Assembly (NCBI RefSeq): GCF_016195855.1
Contig: NZ_JACPYU010000026.1
Coordinates: forward strand, 1 to 56,371
Direction: 5' to 3'
Source of the DNA: Aquabacterium sp.
GTDB taxonomy: Bacteria; Pseudomonadota; Gammaproteobacteria; Burkholderiales; Burkholderiaceae_C
Length of the DNA: 56,371 nt
A program made the translations under genes and the position numbers. Shown piece after piece: positions 36,316-44,443 of the stretch; position 1 is the first letter of the stretch, and the number at the start of each line of letters is the position of its first letter. A model generated the notes under the pieces. That model was not told the origin of the DNA, searched no databases, and was given only the letters and a program-made list of their open reading frames with translations.

Positions 36316-36680
36316 TACTGACCGCAGGAGATCACCACGTTGTCAGAGTACTTCCACATTTTTTCGGTGGCGTAGTCGGTGGTCGAACCGAAAGCGCCGC
36401 CGCTCAGGATGTTGATGAAGAACTTCGGATCAACCGAGTTGTCCACCACGGTTTGCTTGGCGCAACCAGGGGTCTCAACGGTCACGACCTTGGCGGCCTT
36501 GGCGCGCTGAACGCTCACCACGCCAGGACCCGTGAAGGGGGTGCCGTCAACGGAGCCCTGGATGGGCTTGCCATTGGACGACGACACATTGATCTGCTGG
36601 GTCTTCTCGTTCAGGATCGAAGCGCAACCGGTCATCAGAACGACCGAACCCATCATGGCGGCAATAGCCAACTTCTTCAT
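36315..36680 (-). CDS. Small lipoprotein of unknown function
   Basis: 121 residues; lipoprotein signal MKKLAIAAMMGSVVLMTGC with lipidated C19. Mature part has INVSSSNGKPIQGSVDG, GVVSVQRAKAAKVVTVETPGC and GSTTDYATEKMWKYSDNVVISC, suggesting a small beta domain with a disulfide (two Cys beyond C19). The Gly-Ser-Thr-rich GGAFGSTTDYAT stretch recurs in short proteobacterial lipoproteins. Stop codon overlaps the next gene start by one base. It takes the position that DUF3015 holds in the first module. Confidence 0.82.
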   Translation of the reverse strand: MKKLAIAAMMGSVVLMTGCASILNEKTQQINVSSSNGKPIQGSVDGTPFTGPGVVSVQRAKAAKVVTVETPGCAKQTVVDNSVDPKFFINILSGGAFGSTTDYATEKMWKYSDNVVISCGQ

Positions 36681-37098
36681 AAAAACTCCAAACTAGTTTG
36701 CAATTGAATCAACAACGCTCATATCCCGGCGCATCGCGATGCGCCGTTGAATGGATTGGTTCAAGGGGTGCGCTTGTCGAACGCAAGCAGGCAACAGTTG
36801 CAAGGTGAATTGCAACAAATCGTGCGACCTTATTGGTCGTCAAATCATCCGCCTCCCTACTCCACGGACTTTGATCGTCGGGGGCATTCTATGTGTGCCG
36901 ACGTGACAGCTTCATGGGGAAATACACGACACCCCTTGTTACTGTTGTAGCTTGCTGACTGATTTCAGACATCTTTAAGTTGCGTCAATGTGCACGTCCG
37001 GATTCCACCCCTGCAAATGAAGGGGGTTGGGTGCGTGAGGTGGTGGTCAAATGCCGGCGTTTGCAGCCGCCGTGCTGCCGTTTTGAATCGAGGAATCC
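36681..37098. other. Divergent intergenic region with a perfect 20-bp palindrome
   Basis: 418 bases between the divergent lipoprotein and barrel genes, less GC-rich than its surroundings. The palindrome at 36727-36746 (CGGCGCATCG and its exact reverse complement, no spacer) may be an operator or a hairpin near the lipoprotein promoter. No open frame or RNA gene is seen. Confidence 0.6.
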
Positions 37099-37644
37099 AT
37101 GTTCAAGAAAATGATGTTGGCCGGTGTGATGGCCACTGCAGCCTCCGGTGCGATGGCGCAGCTGTATATGGGCGCAGGCCTGGGTTACGCCGTGGTGTCC
37201 GACTACTGCAAGGATGCGGGTAGCTCGTGTGAAGACAACAGCCTGGGCTTGAAGCTCTATGGCGGCTTTGTCCTCAACCCGAGCGTCGCGGTCGAAGCCG
37301 GCTACCTGGACTTTGGCAAGGCCACCGATGACTTCGGTTTGGCCCACTCTGACCTGGAGGCCAGCGCCGTGGTCGTGAACGCCGCGTTCCGCGCGCCCTT
37401 GAGCCGCGAACTGGGCGCCGTGGCCCGCCTGGGCTTGGCCAGCGTGACGGTTGACGAGCATTTCAATTGGCGCTCCAACCTCTCCAAAACGACATCGCAG
37501 TTGTACCTCGGCCTGGGCCTTGAGTACGCGTTGCAGAAGAACCTGAAGGCCACCTTCTCCTACGACTTGACGCGTGGCGAAGACGCTGGCGGCGGCGGTG
37601 GCAACCTGCATCTGTTCAGCGCTGGTCTGCAGTACAGCTTCTGA
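37099..37644 (+). CDS. Outer-membrane beta-barrel protein, copy 2
   Basis: 181 residues; signal peptide MFKKMMLAGVMATAASGAMA, barrel strands, C-terminal Phe (FSAGLQYSF), and Cys pair C37/C44 in the first loop. Close in plan to the protein at 33852: LGLKLYGGF, the central GAVARLGLASV and LYLGLGLEYALQKNLK parallel GFKLYGGF, SGVARLGVAYV and LYGGLGLEYSLNKQFK. Ends in a terminator (37659-37686). Confidence 0.83.
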   Translation: MFKKMMLAGVMATAASGAMAQLYMGAGLGYAVVSDYCKDAGSSCEDNSLGLKLYGGFVLNPSVAVEAGYLDFGKATDDFGLAHSDLEASAVVVNAAFRAPLSRELGAVARLGLASVTVDEHFNWRSNLSKTTSQLYLGLGLEYALQKNLKATFSYDLTRGEDAGGGGGNLHLFSAGLQYSF

Positions 37645-37658
37645 TCAGGATCCTGGTA

Positions 37659-37686
37659 AAAAAAGCACCTCTCAAGGTGCTTTTTT
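37659..37686. terminator. Bidirectional intrinsic terminator between the barrel gene and GNA1162
   Basis: AAAAAAGCACCT (37659-37670) pairs with AGGTGCTTTTTT (37675-37686) around CTCA. A-run and T-run on both sides allow it to end both convergent transcripts. Confidence 0.92.
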
Positions 37687-37689
37687 GTT

Positions 37690-38364
37690 TCAGTTCTGAC
37701 CATCCAGTCCGTATTTGGGCGACCTTGGCCCATACAGCAATCCGTTGACGTGTCCGGCAGAGAGCAGCCGAGAGCTGGTTATGCCAGCAACGGGGTGCGC
37801 CGCATCTGTTGTGCTGTTGATGATCTGCTTGACGATGGCTGCTACAAGCAGGCCGCCCAAGCCTCCCGAGTTGTTGTTGCTGTTCTCCGCATTGGATGCG
37901 CTTGCAGAGCCCGTCCACAGTGTTGAACCTGTCTGAAGGTCAATCAGATTGGCCTCTGCGGCGACGATCGCAGCGCTGTTGAGCACGGTATAGGTCGTGC
38001 CATATCGCTTGATCTTGATGTAGAGCGCCGCATCAGCGCCAAAGATCTCCTTCAGTTTCGCAGGCGCGACAGCGTGCATTTCCGGTGGGTTGCTGAGGCC
38101 GTTTTGCTTGAATGTCTCGGCCACAAGGGTCACAGGCATCACGTAGTAACCAGACTCGGCCAGTGGGAAGGTCACCTGAGACAGCATGCTGAAGGACGCA
38201 TTCACGTCGGGCGATTCATTGACAGGTGGCAGCACGAGCAGCGATCTCGGCTTGGCTTGACGAAAGGCCGTGTAGTCAACGGATTGCAGGGGACGATGGG
38301 CGCACCCCGTCGCAAACAAAACTGCAGACAGGGCCAGGCCCAGCATGATTCGGTGTTGGCGCAT
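37690..38364 (-). CDS. GNA1162-family (DUF799) lipoprotein
   Basis: 224 residues; lipobox gives C21 (SAVLFATGC). The body reads KPRSLLVLPPVNESPDVNASFSMLSQVTFPLAESGYYVMPVTLVAETFKQNG, the GNA1162 signature; the fold is LpoB/TolB-N like. The ATG lies three bases after the DUF4810 stop with Shine-Dalgarno AGGGG inside that gene's end. Third gene of the CsgG-DUF4810-GNA1162 operon. Outer-membrane lipoprotein; function not established. Confidence 0.88.
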   Translation of the reverse strand: MRQHRIMLGLALSAVLFATGCAHRPLQSVDYTAFRQAKPRSLLVLPPVNESPDVNASFSMLSQVTFPLAESGYYVMPVTLVAETFKQNGLSNPPEMHAVAPAKLKEIFGADAALYIKIKRYGTTYTVLNSAAIVAAEANLIDLQTGSTLWTGSASASNAENSNNNSGGLGGLLVAAIVKQIINSTTDAAHPVAGITSSRLLSAGHVNGLLYGPRSPKYGLDGQN

Positions 38365-38367
38365 GGA

Positions 38368-38730
38368 TCACCCCTTTTGTTTTTTCATGTTGTTGAGCAG
38401 GAAGTCCATGTACTGCGTGGACTCCGGAAACAAGGCTTTTTCTTTGTTCCATGCCTGGGCGGCTTGGTCGCTCTTGCCCGTGGTCAGGTACAACAGACCC
38501 AGGTGGCCGTAGTAGCCAGGCGGGGGCGCCATGCCCTTGCCTGACATGCGTTGGAGGTCTTCCTCCAGACCGAGGATCTGCTGTTCAGGACCTGCGCCCT
38601 GGCCTTTGAAGTGTTCATAGACCTTGTCTTGGTAGCCGCCCCATCCGTACATGTGCTGGGGGGTTGCACAGGCGGTGAGCATCAGGGCGAGCACGCAAGT
38701 GGCAAGGCGGGATATCCAATCTGATTTCAT
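38368..38730 (-). CDS. DUF4810 lipoprotein
   Basis: 120 residues from ATG 38730 (an ATG at 38739 is also possible). Lipobox gives C21 (ALMLTAC). Conserved HMYGWGGYQDKVYEHFKGQG and TPR-like MAPPPGYYGHLGLLYLTTGKSDQAAQAWNKEKALFPES, which mark DUF4810. Placed between CsgG and GNA1162 genes, the normal order for this trio in proteobacteria. Probably a periplasm-facing outer-membrane lipoprotein. Confidence 0.86.
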   Translation of the reverse strand: MKSDWISRLATCVLALMLTACATPQHMYGWGGYQDKVYEHFKGQGAGPEQQILGLEEDLQRMSGKGMAPPPGYYGHLGLLYLTTGKSDQAAQAWNKEKALFPESTQYMDFLLNNMKKQKG

Positions 38731-38772
38731 GGGATGCATGGGCGTATCGCGATGGAGAGGGGTCAACGTGTT

Positions 38773-39459
38773 TTATTGCTGCGTGGGCTTCCAGGCGCCC
38801 GAGTCGATGGCTTCAGCCAGCTTGTTTACGGCTTCGCGAACGGCCAGATCCAGGACCTTGCCATTCAACGTGGAGTCGTAGCTGGCCGTGCCACCGAAGC
38901 CAATGACCTCACGGTTGGACAGACTGTACTCACCCGCACCCTGCGTTGAATAGACCACCTCCGAAGTGGCAATGTTGACGATATTGAGGTTCACCTTGGC
39001 ATAAGCGATTTGTGTCTTGCCACGGCCCAGCAGGCCAAACAACTGGTGATCGCCGACTTCCTTGCGGCCGAACTCCGTGACGTCACCTGTCACGACAAAA
39101 TCAGCACCCTTGATCTTTTGCGTGGCGCCCTTGTAGCCCGCTTCCTGCTTGAGTTCCTGCATGTTGTCGCGGTCCAGCACATTGAAGCGATTGGTCTGCT
39201 GCAGGTGGGTGATCAGGATGGTTTTGGCCTGGCTGCCCAGTCGGTCCACGCTGTCTGAAAAGACGCCGCGCATGTAGCTGGAGCGGTTGTCGAACTTGCC
39301 GACGGAAATCGGCGAGCGCGGGCCGCTGTACGAGTTTGAGGCCACGGTGACTTGCTGAATGGGCAGGGCCTGCGAGGACTCCGTGGCGCAGCCGCTCATC
39401 AGGGTGGCGGTCAGCGCTGTGATCGTGATCAGCAATGTGTGGGTGTTGAAAAGACGCAA
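38773..39459 (-). CDS. CsgG/HfaB-family outer-membrane lipoprotein
   Basis: 228 residues from TTG 39459, chosen because GGGAG lies eight bases upstream and the protein then begins MRLFNTHTLLITITALTATLMSGC with lipidated C24. Body: GKFDNRSSYMRGVFSDSVDRLGSQAKTILITHLQQTNRFNVLDRDNMQELKQEAGYKG matches CsgG. CsgG proper is the curli secretion channel. Members paired with DUF4810 and GNA1162 lack curli genes, and their role is unknown. First gene of the trio. Confidence 0.86.
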   Translation of the reverse strand: MRLFNTHTLLITITALTATLMSGCATESSQALPIQQVTVASNSYSGPRSPISVGKFDNRSSYMRGVFSDSVDRLGSQAKTILITHLQQTNRFNVLDRDNMQELKQEAGYKGATQKIKGADFVVTGDVTEFGRKEVGDHQLFGLLGRGKTQIAYAKVNLNIVNIATSEVVYSTQGAGEYSLSNREVIGFGGTASYDSTLNGKVLDLAVREAVNKLAEAIDSGAWKPTQQ

Positions 39460-39529
39460 GAGATTCTCCCTGGTATCAAGGCTTAAGCCCAAGTTACAAA
39501 AATGAACAGGCACTATAACAATGACAAAC

Positions 39530-39553
39530 GGCACCCCGCAGGGTGCCGTTGTC
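39530..39553 (-). terminator. Intrinsic terminator downstream of glcB
   Basis: GACAAACGGCACCC and GGGTGCCGTTGTC form a long stem around a CGCA loop; the - strand side continues into a T-rich stretch (TTTGTCATTGTT). It would end malate synthase transcription before the CsgG promoter. Confidence 0.75.
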
Positions 39554-39599
39554 CGGGTGCGCATCAAGCGCTCAGCGGCTCGCGCGGCGTGCTGTCGGA

Positions 39600-41786
39600 T
39601 CAGCCCTGAGCCTTGGCCTTCTGGCGCCATGCATGCAGCAGCGGCTCGGTGTAGCCAGAGGGCTGTTCCTTGCCCTTGAACACCAGGTCCAGCGCGGCCT
39701 GGAAGGCGCAACCGTTGGGGTTGGCCACCAGCGACTTGTACAGATTGTCGCCGGCGTTCTGCTTGTCCACCACGGCGGCCATGCGCTGGAAGGTCTCGCG
39801 CACTTGCGCTTCGCTCACCACGCCATGGTGCAGCCAGTTGGCCACGTGCTGGCTGGAGATGCGCAGCGTGGCGCGGTCTTCCATCAGGCCGATGTCATGG
39901 ATGTCGGGCACCTTGGAGCAGCCCACGCCCTGGTCGATCCAGCGCACCACATAACCCAGGATGCCCTGGATGTTGTTGTCCAGCTCTTGCTGCTTGTCTG
40001 CATCAGACCAGTTGGCCGACTCGACCACGGGGATGGTCAGCAGGTTGGTCATCAGGGCTTGCGCGTCTTCGTTCGACTTCTCGATCTCCAGCTGCACCGC
40101 TGCCACGTTCACCTGGTGGTAGTGGGTGGCGTGCAAGGTGGCGGCCGTGGGCGAAGGCGTCCAGGCGGTGTTGGCGCCAGCCTTGGGGTGGCCGATCTTC
40201 TGCTTGAGCATCTCGGCCATCAGGTCGGGCATGGCCCACATGCCCTTGCCGATCTGGGCGCGACCACGCAGGCCGCATTGCAGGCCGATCAGCACGTTGC
40301 GGCGCTCGTAAGCGGCAATCCAGGCGCTGTTCTTGATGTCGCCCTTGCGCATCATCGGGCCGGCCAGCATGGCGGTGTGCATTTCGTCGCCGGTGCGGTC
40401 CAGGAAGCCGGTGTTGATGAAGGCCACACGGCTTTGCGCGGCAGCGATACAGGCCTTCAGGTTGGCGCTGGTGCGGCGCTCTTCGTCCATGATGCCCAGC
40501 TTGACGGTGCTGTCAGCCAGACCCAGCAGTTGCTCGACGCGGCCGAACAGCTCGTTGGCGAAGGCCACTTCAGCGGGGCCGTGCATCTTGGGCTTGACGA
40601 TGTAGACCGAGCCGGCGCGCGAGTTCACGATGCCATTGGCACCATGGCGCTGCAGGTCGTGCAGGGCGATGGTGGTGGTCACCACGGCGTCCATGATGCC
40701 TTCGGGGATCTCTTTGCCTTCGGCGCCCCACAGGATGGCCGGGTTGGTCATCAGGTGGCCCACGTTACGCACGAACATCAGCGAGCGGCCGTGCAGCTTG
40801 ACTTCGCCACCATTGGCGCCCGTGTAGACGCGGTCGGCGTTCAGCGTGCGGGTGAAGGTCTTGCCACCCTTTTGCACTTCTTCAGACAGCGTGCCCAGCT
40901 GGATGCCCAGCCAGTTGCTGTAGCCCAGCACCTTGTCTTCGGCGTCCACGGCGGCCACGGAGTCTTCCAGGTCCAGGATGGTGGACAGGGCGGCTTCCAG
41001 CACCACGTCGGACACGCCAGCGGCGTCGGTCTTGCCGATCGGGGTGGCGGGGTTGATCTGGATGTCGATGTGCAGGCCGTTGTTGACCAGCAGCACGCTC
41101 TTGGGTGCAGCCGCGTCACCCTGGAAGCCCACGAACTGGGCAGGGTTCTGCAGGCCGGTGGTCTTGCCGCCAGCCAGGCCAACAACCAGCTTGCCGCCTT
41201 CCACGCGGTAGCCGGTCGAATCCTTGTGCGATGCGCCTTCCAGTGGCGCCGACTGGTCCAGGAAGTTGCGGGCGAAGGCAATGACCTTGGCGCCGCGCAC
41301 GGGGTTGTAGCCGGTGCCCTTGTCAGCGCCATCGGTCTCGGGGATGGCGTCGGTGCCATACAGCGCGTCGTACAGGCTGCCCCAACGTGCGTTGGCGGCG
41401 TTCAGCGCGTAGCGTGCGTTCAGGATGGGCACCACCAGCTGGGGGCCGGCTTGCGTGGCCAGCTCGGCGTCCACGTTCGATGTGGTCACCTTGGTGTCGG
41501 CAGGCACGGGCACCAGGTAGCCGATCTTTTCCAGGTGGGCGCGGTAGGCGGCCATGTCCTTGATCGGGCCGGGGTTGGCCTTGTGCCAGGCGTCCATGTC
41601 CAGCTGGATGCGGTCGCGCTCGGCCAGCAGGGTGGCGTTCTTGGGGGCCAGGTCGGACACGATCTTGTCGAAGCCCGCCCAGAACTTGGCGCTGTCAACG
41701 CCGGTGCCCGGCAGCACCTTGTCTTCAATGAAACGGTAGAGCTCGGTGGCGACTTGCAGGCCGTGGACGGTGGTGCGTGCGGTCAT
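39600..41786 (-). CDS. glcB: Malate synthase G
   Basis: 728 residues from ATG 41786 ([22 protein letters not shown]) with GAGG six bases upstream; an ATG at 41801 lacks a ribosome site. Condenses glyoxylate with acetyl-CoA to malate (glyoxylate bypass). Signature regions: [64 protein letters not shown] and [17 protein letters not shown], typical of the long G isoform with an inserted alpha/beta domain. Monocistronic, divergent from the LysR gene at 42078. Confidence 0.97.
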   Translation of the reverse strand: MTARTTVHGLQVATELYRFIEDKVLPGTGVDSAKFWAGFDKIVSDLAPKNATLLAERDRIQLDMDAWHKANPGPIKDMAAYRAHLEKIGYLVPVPADTKVTTSNVDAELATQAGPQLVVPILNARYALNAANARWGSLYDALYGTDAIPETDGADKGTGYNPVRGAKVIAFARNFLDQSAPLEGASHKDSTGYRVEGGKLVVGLAGGKTTGLQNPAQFVGFQGDAAAPKSVLLVNNGLHIDIQINPATPIGKTDAAGVSDVVLEAALSTILDLEDSVAAVDAEDKVLGYSNWLGIQLGTLSEEVQKGGKTFTRTLNADRVYTGANGGEVKLHGRSLMFVRNVGHLMTNPAILWGAEGKEIPEGIMDAVVTTTIALHDLQRHGANGIVNSRAGSVYIVKPKMHGPAEVAFANELFGRVEQLLGLADSTVKLGIMDEERRTSANLKACIAAAQSRVAFINTGFLDRTGDEMHTAMLAGPMMRKGDIKNSAWIAAYERRNVLIGLQCGLRGRAQIGKGMWAMPDLMAEMLKQKIGHPKAGANTAWTPSPTAATLHATHYHQVNVAAVQLEIEKSNEDAQALMTNLLTIPVVESANWSDADKQQELDNNIQGILGYVVRWIDQGVGCSKVPDIHDIGLMEDRATLRISSQHVANWLHHGVVSEAQVRETFQRMAAVVDKQNAGDNLYKSLVANPNGCAFQAALDLVFKGKEQPSGYTEPLLHAWRQKAKAQG

Positions 41787-41825
41787 GGTGAACCTCGTCA
41801 AGGAAAGGGGTGGTCAGTAGAAGGG

Positions 41826-41938
41826 AAACAGGCATCAAACGCCAGCATGTAGCGGGCCTGTTTTCAGTGCGAGCAGTTTATTCGATACTTCGCTAAACAT
41901 TACCAGCGCAAAAATCCATTGATTGATGACTTTTTTGC
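41826..41938 (-). promoter_or_regulatory. Inverted repeats in the glcB control region
   Basis: AAACAGGC (41826-41833) / GCCTGTTT (41856-41863) lies in the probable 5' untranslated leader. GCAAAAA (41908-41914) / TTTTTGC (41932-41938) with 17 bases between lies further upstream in an AT-rich stretch likely to hold the promoter. Either could bind the divergent LysR regulator or another factor. Confidence 0.4.
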
Positions 41939-42077
41939 ACTAATTGAGCCCTAAGGCGTGGCGGAACGGACAAACAGGGTTGCCCCCGGATTGTCTTGCC
42001 CGCATGAGGTGATCAACATGCTCCGTTCAGAAGAAGTGGCCAGCCTGGGGTCGCGCACAGGCAGCGGGTGAGGAACC

Positions 42078-43001
42078 ATGGATCGACTCAAGCAGATCGA
42101 ATCCTTTGTGGCCGTGTCCACGAAGGGCAGCCTGACCGCTGCGGCGACCGCCGAGGGCGTGGCGCCCGCTGTGATCGGGCGCCGCATCGACGCCCTGGAA
42201 GAGCGCCTGGGCGTCAAGCTGCTGGTGCGCACCACGCGGCGCATCAGCCTCACGCACGAAGGCAGTGCCTTTCTGGAAGACGCGCAAAGGCTGCTGGTGG
42301 ACCTGGCCAATGCCGAGGCCAGCGTCAGCGCCGGGGGGCTGCAGGCCAGCGGGCACCTGCGGATCACGGCGCCGGCCGGTTTCGGGCGCCGCCACGTGGC
42401 GCCCCTGGTGCCGCGCTTCGTGGGCTTGCACCCCGAGGTGTCCTTGTCCCTGAACCTGTCGGACCGCCTGGTCGACCTGGTCAACGAAGGCTTTGACTGC
42501 GCCGTGCGGGTGGGCGACCTGCCGGACTCCAGCCTGGTCAGCGTGCGCCTGGCTGACAACCGCCGCCTGTGCGTGGCCAGCCCCGCCTACCTGCAGCGAC
42601 GCGGCCGGCCCACGCGCCCCGAAGACATCACCCGCCACGACTGCCTCACCCTCAGCTCCGAAGCCAGTCAGACGCGCGGCTGGGCCTTCATGGCGGACGG
42701 GCAACTGACCTACGTGCGGCCACCCACCCGGCTGGATTGCTCGGACGGCCAGGTGCTGCATGCCTGGTGCCTGGAGGGCCTGGGCCTGGCCTGGCGCTCC
42801 TGGTGGGAGGTCGAGGCCGATGTGCGCGCCGGCCGCCTGGTCAGCGTGCTGGACGAGCACGCGGCGCCCCCCAATGGCATCTATGCGGTGTTCGCCCAAC
42901 GCAAACACCTGCCGTTGCGCTTGAGGCTGTGGATTGATTTCGTCAAAGAGGCCTATGGCGACCCGGCTTACTGGTCGCGCGACACACCGGACACGGTCTG
43001 A
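42078..43001 (+). CDS. LysR-family transcriptional regulator divergent from glcB
   Basis: 307 residues; N-terminal helix-turn-helix MDRLKQIESFVAVSTKGSLTAAATAEGVAPAVIGRRIDALEERLGVKLLVRTTRRISLT, followed by a CrgA-type substrate-binding domain (GHLRITAPAGFGRRHVAPLVPRF). Shine-Dalgarno GAGGA before the ATG. The divergent arrangement, 291 bases from the glcB start, makes control of malate synthase plausible by the usual LysR logic; not proven. Confidence 0.92.
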   Translation: MDRLKQIESFVAVSTKGSLTAAATAEGVAPAVIGRRIDALEERLGVKLLVRTTRRISLTHEGSAFLEDAQRLLVDLANAEASVSAGGLQASGHLRITAPAGFGRRHVAPLVPRFVGLHPEVSLSLNLSDRLVDLVNEGFDCAVRVGDLPDSSLVSVRLADNRRLCVASPAYLQRRGRPTRPEDITRHDCLTLSSEASQTRGWAFMADGQLTYVRPPTRLDCSDGQVLHAWCLEGLGLAWRSWWEVEADVRAGRLVSVLDEHAAPPNGIYAVFAQRKHLPLRLRLWIDFVKEAYGDPAYWSRDTPDTV

Positions 43002-43096
43002 GGGGCATGAGCCTGGCTGCGCCTGTCAACGACGCGGTCTCCCAAGCGTTAAGAAGCGGTCAGTCTTTGACGCGTTCACCAACTGGAGATTTCCAC

Positions 43097-43783
43097 ATGT
43101 TCAAGAAACTGTTGGCCCTGATGCTGGCCTTGTTGACTTCCCTGGCTTTCGCGGTTGATGTCAATAACGCGGACGCGACCCAGCTTGATGGCGTCAAGGG
43201 CATCGGCCCGGCCTTGTCCACCAAAATTGTCGAGGCCCGCAAAGCGGGGCCGTTCAAGGACTGGGGTGACCTGGTCAACCGTGTCTCTGGCATCGGCGAA
43301 ACCAATGCCGCCAAGTTGTCCGCATCAGGGCTGACCGTCAATGGCGCAACCTTCAAGGGCATGCCCGCGGCCGTGGCAGCACCCAAGGTCGAGAAGGCGG
43401 TGAAGGCCCCCATGCCCGCCCCGGTGACGGCGCCTGCGCCGACAACCGCACCGACCACCAAGCCGGCAGCCGCGCCGGCACCCACCGCCGCACCCGCACC
43501 GGTGAAGGCCCCAGCCGTGACGCCGCCTGCCGCCCCCGCCAAGGTGGATGCCGCAGCCGACAAGGCAGCCAAGAAGGCGGCAGACAAGGAAGCCAAGGCC
43601 GCAGCCAAGGCTGAAAAGGCCGCTGCCAAGAAGGCTGCTGCTGAAGAAAAGGCCAGCGCTGCCGCCGCCAAGAAGGCTGAGGCCGCTTCTGCTGTCGATG
43701 CCGGCAAGGACACGAAGAAGAGCAAGAAGAAGGACAAGGCCACCAAGGACGACGCCGCAAAGAGCGACGCGGCCAAGAAGTGA
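43097..43783 (+). CDS. ComEA-like helix-hairpin-helix protein with Lys/Ala-rich tail
   Basis: 228 residues from ATG 43097 (MFKKLLALMLALLTSLAFA). Signal peptide; then residues 20-80 form two HhH motifs (VDVNNADATQLDGVKGIGPALSTKIVEARKAGPFKDWGDLVNRVSGIG), as in ComEA, which binds incoming DNA in the periplasm during natural transformation. The remaining 140 residues are Pro/Ala then Lys/Ala repeats (AAKKAADKEAKAAAKAEKAAAKK), like bacterial histone-H1 mimics, and would bind DNA non-specifically. The signal peptide points to export. Confidence 0.82.
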   Translation: MFKKLLALMLALLTSLAFAVDVNNADATQLDGVKGIGPALSTKIVEARKAGPFKDWGDLVNRVSGIGETNAAKLSASGLTVNGATFKGMPAAVAAPKVEKAVKAPMPAPVTAPAPTTAPTTKPAAAPAPTAAPAPVKAPAVTPPAAPAKVDAAADKAAKKAADKEAKAAAKAEKAAAKKAAAEEKASAAAAKKAEAASAVDAGKDTKKSKKKDKATKDDAAKSDAAKK

Positions 43784-43840
43784 TGCCCCCGAAGTGACGC
43801 CCTAGAAGTAAGCCACACTGTCAGCCTTCAGCTGATGTGG

Positions 43841-43870
43841 ATTCAACGCCCTTCAACGCCCTTCAACGCC
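43841..43870. repeat. Three tandem 10-bp repeats
   Basis: TTCAACGCC with one leading base repeated three times in tandem (43841-43850, 43851-43860, 43861-43870). The last copy runs into the stem of the hairpin at 43865-43887. Confidence 0.7.
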
Positions 43871-43887
43871 CGGCTGGTCCGGGCGTT
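43865..43887 (+). terminator. Stem-loop before the DUF2214 gene
   Basis: AACGCCCGG (43865-43873) pairs with CCGGGCGTT (43879-43887), loop CTGGT, followed by only a weak T-rich stretch. Possible weak terminator of the HhH gene. Confidence 0.5.
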
Positions 43888-43910
43888 CGTGTTTGTGAAA
43901 GCCTCTTGCC

Positions 43911-44366
43911 ATGTTGATCGAGTCCTTGCTGGCCTACGCCCACTTTGTCGCCATCCTCAGTGTGGTTGTGTTCCTCACGAGCGAAGCGGCCCTGTGTCGG
44001 TCCGAATGGCTCAACGCCGCCGTGGTGCGCCGCCTGGCGCGGCTGGATGTGATCTACCTGGCGGCGGCCATCGCCGTCTTGCTGACCGGGTTGGCGCGCA
44101 CCTGGTGGGGTGTCAAGGGCATGGGCTGGTACTGGCACCAGCCGCTGCTGCACATCAAGCTGACGCTGTTTGTGCTCATCGGCCTGATTTCCATCAAGCC
44201 CACCCTGGCCTTCATGCGCTGGCGCAAGCAACTCGACGCCACGGGCGCCTTGCCCAATGAGGCAGAGGTGCGCGGCGTGCGGCGCCTCGTCATGATCGAG
44301 GCTCACCTGCTGGTGCTGGTTCCCCTGGCGGCGACCCTGCTGGCGCGCGGCGTCTGGGCGCGTTGA
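43911..44366 (+). CDS. DUF2214 integral membrane protein
   Basis: 151 residues with four hydrophobic segments (8-27, 48-67, 80-98, 128-147). Contains LLAYAHFVAILSVVVFLTSE, WWGVKGMGWYWHQPLLHIKLTLFVLIGLISIKPT and the conserved basic loop, matching DUF2214. The conserved His and Glu within membrane segments suggest cofactor or proton handling, but function is unknown. Confidence 0.82.
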   Translation: MLIESLLAYAHFVAILSVVVFLTSEAALCRSEWLNAAVVRRLARLDVIYLAAAIAVLLTGLARTWWGVKGMGWYWHQPLLHIKLTLFVLIGLISIKPTLAFMRWRKQLDATGALPNEAEVRGVRRLVMIEAHLLVLVPLAATLLARGVWAR

Positions 44367-44392
44367 TCAGGCTGCATCGGTCCACGAATGCA

Positions 44393-44414
44393 AACAGGCC
44401 CCGAAGGGCCTGTT
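44393..44414 (-). terminator. UUCG-tetraloop hairpin downstream of the PsiF-like gene
   Basis: On the - strand AACAGGCCC-TTCG-GGGCCTGTT: a 9-bp stem with an extra-stable UUCG loop, followed by a short T-rich stretch. Likely terminator or stabiliser of the psiF-like mRNA. Confidence 0.7.
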
Positions 44415-44443
44415 GATGCTCAAGCGCTGAAACGCTGATCCGC

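Noticed and set aside
39543..41852. Long + strand open frame opposite glcB
   Set aside because: Malate synthase is unmistakable on the - strand; the + frame is Gly/His/Val-rich without motifs.
43841..43870. CRISPR-like repeats
   Set aside because: Three 10-base tandem copies with no spacers; a simple tandem repeat.
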